A DNA stretch of 64,000 nt from Conexibacter arvalis (GCF_014199525.1 NZ_JACHNU010000004.1:62001-126000); one strand, 5' to 3'; counted from the stretch's first letter, positions 1-8,450 are shown. Made by a program: numbers and translations. Notes: a model not told the origin generated them from the sequence alone.

Positions 1-269
1 CGCTCAACCGAGCGAACGAGATCCGCACCAAGCGGGCGCAGCTCAAGCGGGACCTCAAGGCCGGACGCGCGGCGATCCACGAGCTCCTGATGGAGCCGCC
101 GAGCTACATCGAGACCGCCAAGGTCTTCGACCTGCTCCTCGCCGTCCCGAAGTACGGGCGCGTCAAGGCCAACAAGGTGCTCACGCAGTGCCGCATCTCG
201 CCGAGCAAGACGATCGGCGGGCTCTCCCAGCGTCAGCGCGGAGAGCTCGTCGCGCTGCTGCGCCGCTAG
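1..269 (+). CDS. mihF: Integration host factor, actinobacterial type (mIHF), 5' end outside window
   Basis: A small nucleoid-associated DNA-binding protein that bends DNA. The frame enters from the left edge in phase with base 3 and gives 88 residues before TAG. Visible parts are a basic helix (EIRTKRAQLKRDLKAGRAA) and the C-terminal helix-two-turns-helix region (YGRVKANKVL, SPSKTIGGLS), which in this family contacts the DNA backbone. Only about 15 N-terminal residues are missing, judging by the usual family length. It ends 16 bp before gmk, the usual actinobacterial order (mihF-gmk-rpoZ-coaBC), so co-transcription is likely. Confidence 0.92.
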   Translation, partial: LNRANEIRTKRAQLKRDLKAGRAAIHELLMEPPSYIETAKVFDLLLAVPKYGRVKANKVLTQCRISPSKTIGGLSQRQRGELVALLRR

Positions 270-285
270 ACCCGAGCCACGTCAG

Positions 286-846
286 TTGGCCAGGGTTTTC
301 GTCATCACCGGCCCCTCGGGGGTCGGCAAGGGAACGTTGATCCGGAACCTGCTCTCGCGGGTCCCCGAGCTGGAGCTGTCGGTCTCCGCGACCACGCGGA
401 GACCGCGGCCCGGCGAGGAGGACGGCGTTCATTATCACTTTCTCACCGACGAGCAGTTCGAGCAGCGGGTCGACGAAGGGGCCTTCGTCGAGCACGCCGA
501 CTACTCGGGCCGCCGCTACGGGACGCTCCGCTCCGAGCTGGAGAAGCGCACCGCCGCCGGCGCGCCGGTCGTGCTGGAGATCGAGGTCCAGGGCGCGCGC
601 CAGGTGCGCGAGACGATGCCCGACGCCGTCCAGGTCTTCATCGTGCCGCCGTCGAGGGAGGCGCTGCGCGAGCGGCTCGTGGGGCGGGGGACCGACAGCC
701 CCGAGGACGTCGAGCGGCGCCTCGGCGTCGCCGAGCAGGAGCTGACCGCCTGCGACGAGTTCCAGTACCGGGTCGTCAACGACCGGCTGGAGGACGCGGT
801 CTCCGAGCTCGAGCGGATCGTCGCGCGCGAGCTGCGCGCGGGCTGA
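286..846 (+). CDS. gmk: Guanylate kinase
   Basis: Cytosolic enzyme that phosphorylates GMP to GDP with ATP. The 186 residues have the P-loop GPSGVGKGT at positions 9-17, the GMP-binding segment SATTRRPRPGE followed by GVHYHFL, and the lid region ERLVGRGTDSPEDVERRL. Length and motifs are complete for the family. The start is TTG, the only start placing the P-loop at the expected distance from the N-terminus. It lies directly behind mihF and probably shares its transcript. Confidence 0.97.
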   Translation: MARVFVITGPSGVGKGTLIRNLLSRVPELELSVSATTRRPRPGEEDGVHYHFLTDEQFEQRVDEGAFVEHADYSGRRYGTLRSELEKRTAAGAPVVLEIEVQGARQVRETMPDAVQVFIVPPSREALRERLVGRGTDSPEDVERRLGVAEQELTACDEFQYRVVNDRLEDAVSELERIVARELRAG

Positions 847-869
847 CCGGCGCGCAACCTTGGCGTTTC

Positions 870-900
870 GCTATTCGGCTATCAGGCTATCCTGCTAGCC
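870..900 (+). repeat. Four tandem 8-bp GCTAT-type repeats overlapping a promoter
   Basis: GCTATTCG, GCTATCAG, GCTATCCT and GCTAGCC follow each other without gaps and end at the base before the ATG of the next gene. The third copy contains TATCCT (888-893), which fits a -10 hexamer 7 bp before the start codon. The repeats could be a protein-binding array, possibly for the DNA-binding protein encoded directly behind them. That role is inference. Confidence 0.5.
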
Positions 901-1350
901 ATGACTGCGACGAGACCACGCGGCAGCGAGCGCGAGGCGCTCTACGTCCGCATCCCCACCGACCGCGCGCGCGACCTCGACCGCGCCTCCTTCGAGCTGA
1001 AGCTCTCCAAGCAGGACCTCGTCAGCGCCCTGCTCGAGCGCTACGTCGATCCCTCCTCGGCGGCGAGCCTCGAGTCGCTGCGGGCGCTCCACGGGCCGCT
1101 CGACGCCGACGGCAACCGCATCACGATCGAGCCGGCGCCGCAGGGCCTCACGCTCGGCCGCCACGACTTCCGCCCCGATCCGGTCGCCGACGTGCTGACG
1201 CTCGCCGACGCCGCCGAGCTGCTGCAGGTCGAGGAGACGTCGGTCGCGAGCCTGGCCGAGCGCGGCGAGCTGCCCGGCCGCAAGATCGGCGAGGAGTGGC
1301 GGTTCACGCGCCAGGCGATCCTGGACTGGCTTTCAGCCGGTAATGGCTAG
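901..1350 (+). CDS. DNA-binding protein with C-terminal excisionase-type helix-turn-helix
   Basis: 149 residues. The N-terminal third (REALYVRIPTDRARDLDRAS, then LSKQDLVSALLERYV) looks like a ribbon-helix-helix or short DNA-binding module. The C-terminal 50 residues (LTLADAAELLQVEETSVASLAERGELPGRKIGEEWRF..QAILDWL) match the MerR-like excisionase family fold (HTH_17), where the EWRF wing and DWL helix are typical. No phage genes are nearby, so it is probably a chromosomal regulator. It lies between gmk and rpoZ and appears to have its own leaderless promoter inside a tandem repeat. The target is unknown. Confidence 0.82.
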   Translation: MTATRPRGSEREALYVRIPTDRARDLDRASFELKLSKQDLVSALLERYVDPSSAASLESLRALHGPLDADGNRITIEPAPQGLTLGRHDFRPDPVADVLTLADAAELLQVEETSVASLAERGELPGRKIGEEWRFTRQAILDWLSAGNG

Positions 1351-1383
1351 AATTCGCCCTCAACGACCGCGAAAGGCACGTTC

Positions 1384-1611
1384 TTGATCTCTCCCCGCAT
1401 CGATCGCCTGCTCCAGCACGTCGACTCCGACTACGCGAGCGTCGTCGTCGCCGCCAAGCGCGCGCGGCAGATCAACAGCTACTACCACAACCTCGGCGAG
1501 GGGACCTTCGACGAGTTCCCGCCCCCGATGGTCGAGACGCGCTCGAAGAACTACCTGACGATCGCGCTCGAGGAAGTCGCCGACGGCAAGATCAAGTACC
1601 ACTACCGCTAG
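1384..1611 (+). CDS. rpoZ: RNA polymerase omega subunit
   Basis: 75-residue subunit that helps assemble the beta-prime subunit of RNA polymerase. The signature region SDYASVVVAAKRARQIN is followed by a PPPMVETRSKNYLTIALEEVADGKI segment typical of actinobacterial omega. The start is TTG, 12 bp after a GAAAGG that can serve as ribosome binding site. It lies between gmk and coaBC, the conserved position for rpoZ. Confidence 0.96.
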   Translation: MISPRIDRLLQHVDSDYASVVVAAKRARQINSYYHNLGEGTFDEFPPPMVETRSKNYLTIALEEVADGKIKYHYR

Positions 1612-1639
1612 GTCGCGGCAGGCGGGCTGAGGAGGCGAC

Positions 1640-3001
1640 GTGGCGCGGATCCTGCTCGGCGTCAGCGGCGGGATCGCCGCCTACAAGGCGCTCGAGCTCG
1701 TCCGCCTCGCGACGAAGGCGGGCCACAGCGTCCGCGTCGTCCAGACCCCGACGAGCGAGCGCTTCGTCGGGGTCGCCTCGTTCGAGGCGATCACCGGCGC
1801 GCCGGTGCTGAGGAGCGAGTTCGAGCCCGACCCCGCCCGCGGCGCCTTCCCGGGCGACCCGCAGCCCGAGCACGAGCCGATCAGCCACCTGGCGCTCGTC
1901 CTCAACGCCGACCTCTACCTGATCGCGCCGGCCTCGGCGAACACGATCGCCAAGCTCGCCCACGGGCTCGCCGACAACCTGCTGAGCAGCGCCGCGCTCG
2001 CCGCCCGCTGCCCGCTGCTGGTCGCTCCGGCGATGAACGACGCGATGTACGAGCACGCCGCGACGCAGGCCAACCTCGCGACGCTGCGCGAGCGCGGCGT
2101 GCGCGTGATCGACCCCGGCGTCGGGTCGCTCGCCTCCAAGGGCGAGCACGGCGTCGGCCGCCTCGCCGAGCCGGCCGAGCTGCTCGCCGTCTGCGAGGAG
2201 GTGCTCGCCGGGCGCACCGCGACCGCCGGCGCGCCTGCGGCCGGGACGGATTCGGCCGTGCGAGGCCCGGCGGCCGCCCCGGCGCCCGACCGCGACCTCG
2301 ACGGCCTGCGCGTGCTCGTCACCGCCGGCGGCACGCGCGAGCCGATCGACTCGGTCCGCTACGTCGGCAACCGCTCCTCGGGGCGGATGGGCTTCGCGCT
2401 CGCCGAGCGGGCCGCCCGCCGCGGCGCGGAGGTGACGGTGCTCGCCGCCAACGTCGCGCTCCCGCGCGCCGACGGCGTCGCCTACCGCGACGTCGAGACC
2501 GCCGCCGAGCTGGCCGACGCCTGCGCCGCGGCTTTCCCGGCCTGCGACGTGCTGCTGATGGCCGCCGCGGTCGCCGACTTCCGGCCGGTCGACCCGCCCG
2601 ACGGGAAGATCAAGAAGGACGCGGACGCCCCGGACACGATCAGGCTGGAGCGGACGCCCGACATCCTCGGCGGCCTCGCCGAACGGCGCACCGCCGCGCA
2701 GACGGTCGTCGGCTTCGCCGCCGAGCACGGCGACGGCGCGCTCGCCTACGCGCGCGGCAAGCGCGAGCGCAAGCGGCTCGACGCGATCGTCGTCAACGAC
2801 ATCTCGCGCCCCGACATCGGCTTCGACGCGCGCGAGAACGAGGTGACGGTCGTCACCGCCGAGCGGGAGCTGGCGCTGCCGTTCGCGCCGAAGGAGGAGA
2901 TCGCCGACGCGATCCTCGACGAGGTCGTGCGCCTGCGCGCGAGAGGAGGGAGCGATGGAGCCAGTGGACCAGCTGCCGCCGGTCGCGCCGCACGAGTGTG
3001 A
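1640..3001 (+). CDS. coaBC: Bifunctional phosphopantothenoylcysteine decarboxylase / phosphopantothenate-cysteine ligase
   Basis: Catalyses two consecutive steps of coenzyme A synthesis: ligation of cysteine to phosphopantothenate, then FMN-dependent decarboxylation. The N-terminal flavoprotein domain (about residues 1-190) has the GGIAAYKALE start and the PAMNDAMY substrate-binding motif. An Ala/Gly/Pro-rich linker (about 195-215) leads to the CoaB domain with VTAGGTREPIDSVRYVGN and the GKIKKD motif. GTG start with GGAGG 4-5 bp upstream. The last 47 bp overlap the start of the MoxR gene in another frame, suggesting tight co-expression. Confidence 0.96.
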   Translation: MARILLGVSGGIAAYKALELVRLATKAGHSVRVVQTPTSERFVGVASFEAITGAPVLRSEFEPDPARGAFPGDPQPEHEPISHLALVLNADLYLIAPASANTIAKLAHGLADNLLSSAALAARCPLLVAPAMNDAMYEHAATQANLATLRERGVRVIDPGVGSLASKGEHGVGRLAEPAELLAVCEEVLAGRTATAGAPAAGTDSAVRGPAAAPAPDRDLDGLRVLVTAGGTREPIDSVRYVGNRSSGRMGFALAERAARRGAEVTVLAANVALPRADGVAYRDVETAAELADACAAAFPACDVLLMAAAVADFRPVDPPDGKIKKDADAPDTIRLERTPDILGGLAERRTAAQTVVGFAAEHGDGALAYARGKRERKRLDAIVVNDISRPDIGFDARENEVTVVTAERELALPFAPKEEIADAILDEVVRLRARGGSDGASGPAAAGRAARV

Positions 3002-3923
3002 GGCCGCGGCGGCGACCGCCCGCCGCATCGCCGAGAACGTCCGCTCCGCCGTGCAGGTGCAGGGGCGGACGCTCGAGCACGTGCTGGTCGCGCTGATCGC
3101 CGAGGGCCACGTGCTTATGGAGGACTATCCCGGCGTCGGCAAGACGGCGCTGGCGCGCGCGCTCGCGCGCTCGGTCGACTGCCAGTTCGCGCGGATCCAA
3201 TGCACCGCCGACCTGCTCCCGGCCGACGTCGCCGGCACCAACGTCTACAACCAGCGCGAGGGCCGCTTCGAGTTCCGGCCGGGGCCGGTCTTCGCCAACG
3301 TCGTGATCGTCGACGAGATCAACCGCGCCTCGCCGCGGACCCAGTCTGGCCTGCTCGAGTGCATGCAGGAGCGGCGCGTCACCGTCGACGTCCACACGCA
3401 TGAGCTGGCGCGCCCGTTCCTCGTGCTGGCGACGCAGAACCCGGTCGAGTACGAGGGCACCTACCCGCTGCCCGAGGCGCAGGTCGACCGCTTCATGGTC
3501 CGCGTCTCGCTCGGCTACCCCGACCTCGACCACGAGGTCGCGATGCTCGGCGACCACGGCATGGGCGACAGGGTCGAGCTGCTGGAGCCGGTCGTGACCG
3601 CGGCCGACGTGCTCGCCGCGCAGGAGGTCGCGACGCGCGTCCAGGCCTCCCAGCCGCTGCGCGAGTACCTCGTGCGCCTGCTCGCCCGCACGCGCGAGGA
3701 CGCGCGCGTCGACCTCGGCGCCAGCCCGCGCGCCGGCCTGATGCTGCTGCGGGCCGCGAAGGCGCGCGCGATGCTCTACGGCCGCGGCCACGTCGAGCCC
3801 GACGACGTCCAGGCGCTCGCCCGCCCGGTGCTCGCCCACCGACTCGTGCTCGCGCCCGACGCGGTCGGCGTCGGCGCGGCGGCGGTCGTCGCGGACGCGA
3901 TCGCGGCGGTGCCCGCGCTGTAG
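2955..3923 (+). CDS. MoxR-family AAA+ ATPase
   Basis: 322-residue AAA+ chaperone-like ATPase. Walker A (GVGKTALARAL) near residue 57, Walker B VVIVDEINRA, the sensor LATQNPVEYEGTYPLPEAQ and the C-terminal lid are all present. MoxR proteins are usually encoded with DUF58 and transglutaminase-like proteins, as here, and are thought to help assemble or activate membrane or secreted complexes. It overlaps the end of coaBC by 47 bp and stops 2 bp before the DUF58 gene, so all are likely one transcript. The ATG 4 bp after GGAGGGA fixes the start. Confidence 0.93.
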   Translation: MEPVDQLPPVAPHECEAAAATARRIAENVRSAVQVQGRTLEHVLVALIAEGHVLMEDYPGVGKTALARALARSVDCQFARIQCTADLLPADVAGTNVYNQREGRFEFRPGPVFANVVIVDEINRASPRTQSGLLECMQERRVTVDVHTHELARPFLVLATQNPVEYEGTYPLPEAQVDRFMVRVSLGYPDLDHEVAMLGDHGMGDRVELLEPVVTAADVLAAQEVATRVQASQPLREYLVRLLARTREDARVDLGASPRAGLMLLRAAKARAMLYGRGHVEPDDVQALARPVLAHRLVLAPDAVGVGAAAVVADAIAAVPAL

Positions 3924-3925
3924 CG

Positions 3926-5041
3926 ATGCGCTCGGCCGCCGGCATCGCGCTGCTGGGGCTCGTGCTGGTGGCGTGCGGCGGGCTCTTCGACGCCGCGCCG
4001 CTCTACGTCCCCGGCGTCGGCTTCCTCGCGCTCGGGCTGCTCGCGCCGGCGTGGGTCGCGCTGGCGGCCCGCGGCGCGACCGTCGAGCGCGAGCTCGACG
4101 CGCGCCACGTCGTCGAGGAGCAGCCGGTGCCGATCCGGCTGTCGGTGCGCTCGGCGCGGGTCGCGCCGCCGCTGCCGGTCGCGGTCGTCGAGGATCCGCT
4201 GCTGGAGGCGTCGCTGCGGCTGCCGACGACGGCGCGCTCCCACCGCTTCACCGCCGTCGCGCGCTTCCCGCGGCGGGGGAGGGTGCGCGTCGCGCCGCCG
4301 GCGCTCGCGCTCGGCGACCCGCTCGAGCTGTGCCGGCGGCGGGTGCGGGGGAGGGGCGAGCGGGAGCTGCTCGTGCTGCCGCGCACCAGCCCCGTCTCGT
4401 TCGCGCCGGGGCAGGGCGCCGACGGCCGTCGCGACGGCGGCGCGAGCGCGCTGCTCGGCGCGACGGCGACCGAGGTCGACGGCGTGCGGCCCTACCGCGA
4501 GGGGACGCCGGCCGCCCGGATCCACTGGCCGACGCTGGCGCGCGGCGCCGGCCTGATGGAGCGGCGGCTGCGGATCGAGTCCGACGCCCGGCCGCTGGTC
4601 GTGCTCGACGCCCGCGGCGCCGCCTCGCGCGACGCGCTCGACATGGCCGTGCGGGCCGCCGCGTCGCTGACGCTCGCCTTCGCCCGCTCGGGCGGCAGCG
4701 CGCTGCTGCTCCCGGGCGAGCGGCGCCCGAGCGCGATCGAGGAGGACCTTGGCGGCTGGCCGGCCGCGCACGTCCGGCTCGCGCTCGTCGAGGGCGGCGA
4801 CGACTGCCCGGCTCCGGCGCTCGGCGGCGCCGGTCACCGCACCGGCCCGCTCGTCTACGTCGCCGCGCGCACCGTCGAGCGGCTGCCCGCCGCGGTCCGG
4901 GCCGCGGCGCGGGCGGAGACGCTGCTCGTCGTGCCCGGCCGCCTCGACGCGCGCGAGCCGGTGCTCGCCGTCGCCGGCTGCCGCGGCTACCGCGTCGCGT
5001 CGCGACCGCCGCGCGCCGGCGCGGGGGAGGCGGGCCGATGA
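3926..5041 (+). CDS. DUF58 (vWA-like) membrane protein
   Basis: 371 residues with two N-terminal hydrophobic segments (about 5-20 and 30-48), then a soluble region. The DUF58 signature (DGVRPYREGTPAARIHWPTLAR) lies near residue 190; the vWA-like part follows (RPLVVLDARGAASRDALDMAVRAAASL). DUF58 proteins accompany MoxR ATPases and transglutaminases, but their exact role is unknown. The stop codon overlaps the ATG of a tiny frame (ATGA), and the large transglutaminase gene follows. A shared role in the cell envelope is inferred from this context only. Confidence 0.9.
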   Translation: MRSAAGIALLGLVLVACGGLFDAAPLYVPGVGFLALGLLAPAWVALAARGATVERELDARHVVEEQPVPIRLSVRSARVAPPLPVAVVEDPLLEASLRLPTTARSHRFTAVARFPRRGRVRVAPPALALGDPLELCRRRVRGRGERELLVLPRTSPVSFAPGQGADGRRDGGASALLGATATEVDGVRPYREGTPAARIHWPTLARGAGLMERRLRIESDARPLVVLDARGAASRDALDMAVRAAASLTLAFARSGGSALLLPGERRPSAIEEDLGGWPAAHVRLALVEGGDDCPAPALGGAGHRTGPLVYVAARTVERLPAAVRAAARAETLLVVPGRLDAREPVLAVAGCRGYRVASRPPRAGAGEAGR

Positions 5042-5187
5042 GCCGCGCCGCCGCACGCGCGGTCGCCGCCGCACGCCCGCCCGCCGCCGCACGCCCGCCC
5101 GCCGCCGCACGCGCGGCCGCCGCCGCACGCCCGCTCGCCGCCGCACGCGCGGCCGCCGCCCGCACCGCTCCCCGGAGCGCGCGATGA
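5038..5187 (+). CDS. Possible micro-ORF made of Ala-Arg-Pro repeats between DUF58 and transglutaminase genes
   Basis: A 49-codon frame with ATGA overlaps at both ends: its ATG overlaps the DUF58 stop, and its TGA overlaps the ATG of the transglutaminase gene. It encodes an AAARPP/AAARAA repeat with no recognisable domain. The double overlap suggests translational coupling through an in-frame spacer. It may equally be a former extension of a neighbour, or chance in a GC-rich repeat. No homologue is recognised. Confidence 0.4.
   Translation: MSRAAARAVAAARPPAAARPPAAARAAAAARPLAAARAAAARTAPRSAR
5047..5154 (+). repeat. Six tandem 18-bp GC-rich repeats
   Basis: Consecutive 18-bp units, each starting GCCGCCGCACGC and differing only in the last six bases (GCGGTC, CCGCCC, CCGCCC, GCGGCC, CCGCTC, GCGGCC). 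The unit length is a multiple of three, so copy-number changes would keep the micro-ORF in frame. The array fills almost all the space between the DUF58 and transglutaminase genes. Confidence 0.9.
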
Positions 5188-7508
5188 GCGCGACCGCGCC
5201 TCCCGCGCCGTCACCACCGGCGACACCGCCGACACCGGCCCCCCCGCCGCCGCACGGCGACGGGCGCCGGGCGCTGCCGCTGCTGTCGCCGCCGCTGGCG
5301 CGCGTGCTGACGCTGGCGGCGCTCGGCAGCTGGGCCGCGATCCGCTGGGGGACGCTGGTCGAGCCCGGCGGCGCCGGGCGGATGCTGCTGCTGCTCGTGC
5401 TCGCGCTCGCGACCGGCCTCGCCGTCGCGCAGCTGTCGCTGCTGCCGCCGCTGCTGCAGGCGCCGGCCGCCGTCGCGGTCGTGGTCGGCTGGGCCGCGAC
5501 GAGCGTGCTCGCCGCCGGGGCACCGGCCTCCGGCGTGCTCGACCCGGCCCACTGGGACGACCTGGCCGCCGGGCTCCAGCAGGGGATCGACGCGCTTCCG
5601 CAGGTGCTCGTGCCGTACTCCAGAGCGGCGATCTGGCCGCGGATCGCGATCCTGCTCGGCGGCGCCCTGCTGCTCGCGCTCGGCTGCGTGCTGGCGCTCT
5701 CCCCGGGCCGCCACGGGACGCCCTTCCGCGGCCGCGCGCCGTTCGGCGGCGGGCTGCGCCTGCGGCTCGCCGCGGCGGTCCCGCTGACGACCGCCGCCGT
5801 CCTGCCGACGGCGATCATGGAGCCGGCGGCGCCGGTGGAGGAGGGGCTGCTGCTGTTCGCGCTGCTCGCCGGCTTCCTGTGGCTGGAGCGGCTGCCGCGC
5901 GTGCAGCTGCCGGGCGCGCTGGCGCTGGTCGTCGTCGCCGCGCTCGCCGGCGCGCTCGCGACCGGGCCGCTCGACCGCGACGAGCCGTGGGTCGACGTGC
6001 AGGCGCTCGTCGAGGGCCTCGACAGACCGCAGCCGGCGCGGTTCGACTGGTCGCAGCGGTACGGGCCGCTCGACTGGCCGCGCGACGGGCGCGAGGTGCT
6101 GCGCGTCCGCTCGTCGGAGCGGAGCTACTGGAAGGCGCGCAACCTCGACGGCTTCGACGGGATCCGCTGGACGTCGCTCCCGCTGCCGGCGCCGGCCGAG
6201 CCCGACGCGGAGCTGCCGTCGGAGGTCCTGCGCCAGCGCGATTGGCAGCACTCGATCGCCGTCGAGATCGGCGACTTCGCGACCTCCGAGGTCGTCGCGG
6301 CCGGCACGACGCTCCGCTTCCCGGGCGCCCCGGTCAACTTCCAGGCCGGCTCCAGCCCCGGCACGTGGATCGCGAACGAGCCGCTCGAGCGCGGCGACGC
6401 CTACACCGCCGAGGTCGTCGTGCCGAGACCGAGACGGGGCGAGCTGCGCGCCGCCGGCGCCGACTACCCGCAGGCGATCGCCGACCGCTACCTGACGGTC
6501 GGGCTGCCGCGGCGCGAGCCGAGCGGCGCCAGACGGCTGCGGCCGGGGACCAGCGCGGTGCGGGTCGCGCCGTTCGGCAGCAGCTCGCCGCCCGCGGTCC
6601 GGCAGCAGCTCCGCCTGAGCCCCTACGCCGGGGTCGACGTGCTCGCGCGGCAGCTCGGCGACGGCGCCGCCTCGCCGTACGAGCTGGTCCAGCGGGTGCT
6701 CGCCCACCTGCGCAGCGACGCCTTCACCTACAGCGAGGAGCCGCCGCGGCGCCAGCTGCCGCTGGAGGCCTTCCTGTTCCGCGACAGGCTCGGCTACTGC
6801 CAGCAGTTCGCCGGCGCGGCGGCGCTGCTGCTGCGTCTCGGCGGCGTCCCCGCGCGCGTCGCGGCCGGCTTCACCGGCGGCACGCCGGAGCAGCGCGGCA
6901 GAGCGACCGAATACGTCGTGCGCGACTACGACGCGCACGCCTGGATCGAGGTGTGGTTCCCCCGCGTCGGGTGGATCGAGTTCGACCCGACGCCGACGAC
7001 CGCCCCGGCCCGCTCGCGCAGCACCAGCGTCACCGGCACGGCGCTTCCGCCGCAGAGAGCGCCGGCGCGCAGAGAGCTGCCCGCGCAGCCGGAGGGCGGA
7101 GCGCAGACGCCGGCGGCCGGCGCGGCCGCGGACGACGGCGGCTCCTTCCCGGTCGGGCTGGCGGCCGTGCTCGGCGCGCTCGCGCTCGCGGTCGGCCTCG
7201 CGCTCGCCCGGCTCCTGCGCCCGCTGCACGGCACCGACGCGCTGCTGGCCGAGCTGGAGCGGGCGCTGCGACGGACCGGCAGGCCGCCGGAGCCGCACGT
7301 CACGCTGCTGCAGCTGGAGCGCAGGCTCCACGACGCGCCCGACGCCGCGGCGTACGTGCGCGCGATCCGGCTGGCGCGCTTCGGCGACGGCGAGGCGGTG
7401 GTGACCGCGCGCCAGCGGCGGGCGCTGCGGGCGGAGCTGGCGCGCAACCTCGGCGCCGCCGGCAGGTTGCGCGCGCTGCTCGCGCTGCCGCCGCGGCGCG
7501 GCGGCTGA
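5184..7508 (+). CDS. TgpA-like membrane transglutaminase/protease-like protein (DUF3488 / transglutaminase core / DUF4129)
   Basis: 774 residues. A Pro-rich N-terminus is followed by about six membrane segments (residues 35-260), an extracytoplasmic domain and a transglutaminase core. The catalytic triad is visible: Cys in GYCQQFAGAAALLLRLGGVPARV, His in DAHAWIEVWFPRVGW and Asp in EFDPTPT. A further membrane helix (SFPVGLAAVLGALALAVGLAL) leads to a DUF4129-like cytoplasmic tail. This is the usual third member of MoxR-DUF58-transglutaminase operons. The start is the ATG overlapping the preceding stop. The substrate is unknown. Confidence 0.9.
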   Translation: MSATAPPAPSPPATPPTPAPPPPHGDGRRALPLLSPPLARVLTLAALGSWAAIRWGTLVEPGGAGRMLLLLVLALATGLAVAQLSLLPPLLQAPAAVAVVVGWAATSVLAAGAPASGVLDPAHWDDLAAGLQQGIDALPQVLVPYSRAAIWPRIAILLGGALLLALGCVLALSPGRHGTPFRGRAPFGGGLRLRLAAAVPLTTAAVLPTAIMEPAAPVEEGLLLFALLAGFLWLERLPRVQLPGALALVVVAALAGALATGPLDRDEPWVDVQALVEGLDRPQPARFDWSQRYGPLDWPRDGREVLRVRSSERSYWKARNLDGFDGIRWTSLPLPAPAEPDAELPSEVLRQRDWQHSIAVEIGDFATSEVVAAGTTLRFPGAPVNFQAGSSPGTWIANEPLERGDAYTAEVVVPRPRRGELRAAGADYPQAIADRYLTVGLPRREPSGARRLRPGTSAVRVAPFGSSSPPAVRQQLRLSPYAGVDVLARQLGDGAASPYELVQRVLAHLRSDAFTYSEEPPRRQLPLEAFLFRDRLGYCQQFAGAAALLLRLGGVPARVAAGFTGGTPEQRGRATEYVVRDYDAHAWIEVWFPRVGWIEFDPTPTTAPARSRSTSVTGTALPPQRAPARRELPAQPEGGAQTPAAGAAADDGGSFPVGLAAVLGALALAVGLALARLLRPLHGTDALLAELERALRRTGRPPEPHVTLLQLERRLHDAPDAAAYVRAIRLARFGDGEAVVTARQRRALRAELARNLGAAGRLRALLALPPRRGG

Positions 7509-7526
7509 CCGGCCCGCCGGGGCGCG

Positions 7527-7572
7527 GCGGCTCACCGACTCCGCCGCGGCGCAGCGGCTCACCGACTCCGCC
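7527..7572 (+). repeat. Two direct copies of a 19-bp sequence
   Basis: GCGGCTCACCGACTCCGCC occurs at 7527-7545 and again at 7554-7572, in the gap after the transglutaminase gene. The rest of the 166-bp gap holds only the promoter of the next gene. The meaning is unknown. Confidence 0.6.
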
Positions 7573-7662
7573 CGCGCCCGCGCCGCCGCTGAAGCCGCGG
7601 CGCTCCGCGCTCGTCCCGCCCTCCCGCTGACCGCCCCGCGCGGGTGCCGCTGGGGCGGCGCC

Positions 7663-7668
7663 TACACT
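7663..7668 (+). promoter_or_regulatory. Candidate -10 hexamer (TACACT) of a leaderless promoter
   Basis: TACACT ends 6 bp before the ATG of the TPR gene. That leaves almost no leader and fits leaderless initiation. Confidence 0.45.
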
Positions 7669-7674
7669 GGAGCG

Positions 7675-8070
7675 ATGGCTGCCGACGTGTACCAGCTCTT
7701 CCACCGGGGGATGGCGCTGCTGGACGCGGGCGACTACCACCAGGCGACCGTCCCGCTGCGCAAGGCCCGCGACGCGGCCCCCGACAAGACCTCGGTGCGC
7801 GAGGCGCTCGGACGCGCCCTCTTCCACGTGCAGGAGTACGACGAGGCGGCGGCGGAGTTCGAGGCGGTCGTCGAGCGGGCGCCGACCAACGACTACGCGC
7901 TCTTCTGCCTCGGCCGCGCGCTGCAGCAGCTCGGCCGTCACGCGGAGGCCCGCCGCCCGCTCGCCCAGGCCGCCGGCCTGCGCCCCGACCGCAGGGACTA
8001 CCGCAGATACCGCGACCGCTCCCGCGCCGCCGCCGGGAGAGGGCCCGGACGAGCCGAGCGCAGCCGCTAG
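7675..8070 (+). CDS. Tetratricopeptide repeat protein
   Basis: 131-residue, probably cytosolic protein built from about three TPR helix pairs: MALLDAGDYHQATVPLRKARDAAP, REALGRALFHVQEYDEAAAEFEAVVERAP and ALFCLGRALQQLGRHAEARRPLAQAAGLRP. TPR proteins mediate protein-protein contacts. The C-terminal 25 residues are Arg/Ala-rich. No partner is evident. Its stop codon overlaps that of the convergent gene on the other strand. Confidence 0.85.
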   Translation: MAADVYQLFHRGMALLDAGDYHQATVPLRKARDAAPDKTSVREALGRALFHVQEYDEAAAEFEAVVERAPTNDYALFCLGRALQQLGRHAEARRPLAQAAGLRPDRRDYRRYRDRSRAAAGRGPGRAERSR

Positions 8071-8450
8071 TCCTCCTTGGCGCGGCCGGCGGCCTCGCGC
8101 GCCTGCACGACGCTGAGCACGAGCAGGCCGAGGAACGCGTCGAGCTGCGGCGGGTCGATCGCGGAGAGCGGCAGCTCGCCCTGGATCCAGACCTCGCCGT
8201 CGCGCGTGTGCGCGAAGCAGAGGTAGGGGATCTGGCGGTTCCAGCGCAGCAGGTCGTGGGGGTCGATCCGATCGGGCCCGATCACGTGCGCCTGGGCGCG
8301 GAAGAGGCCGTCGCGGATCGCGAGGCCGACGTCCAGCGGCCAGCCGGCGGCGTCGACGGTGATGCCCCATTCGGCGAAGGCGAGTCTGCGCGTCTCGCCC
8401 TCCAGCTCGGCGACGAATCGCTCGACGGTCGTGCGTGGATCTCTGCTCAT
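8067..8450 (-). CDS. YbjN-like (type III secretion chaperone-like) protein
   Basis: 127 residues. The pattern of an alternating N-terminal helix, WGITVDAAGWPLDVGLAIRDGLF, LCFAHTRDGEVWIQGELPLSAIDPPQLDAFLGLLV resembles the YbjN/T3SS-chaperone-like fold common in actinobacteria, with no link to secretion here. It is convergent with the TPR gene (overlapping stops) and divergent from rimP. Function is unknown. Confidence 0.75.
   Translation of the reverse strand: MSRDPRTTVERFVAELEGETRRLAFAEWGITVDAAGWPLDVGLAIRDGLFRAQAHVIGPDRIDPHDLLRWNRQIPYLCFAHTRDGEVWIQGELPLSAIDPPQLDAFLGLLVLSVVQAREAAGRAKED

Noticed and set aside
901-1350. Phage excisionase
   Set aside because: The helix-turn-helix resembles excisionases, but no integrase, attachment site or phage gene is nearby and the position between gmk and rpoZ is stable housekeeping context.
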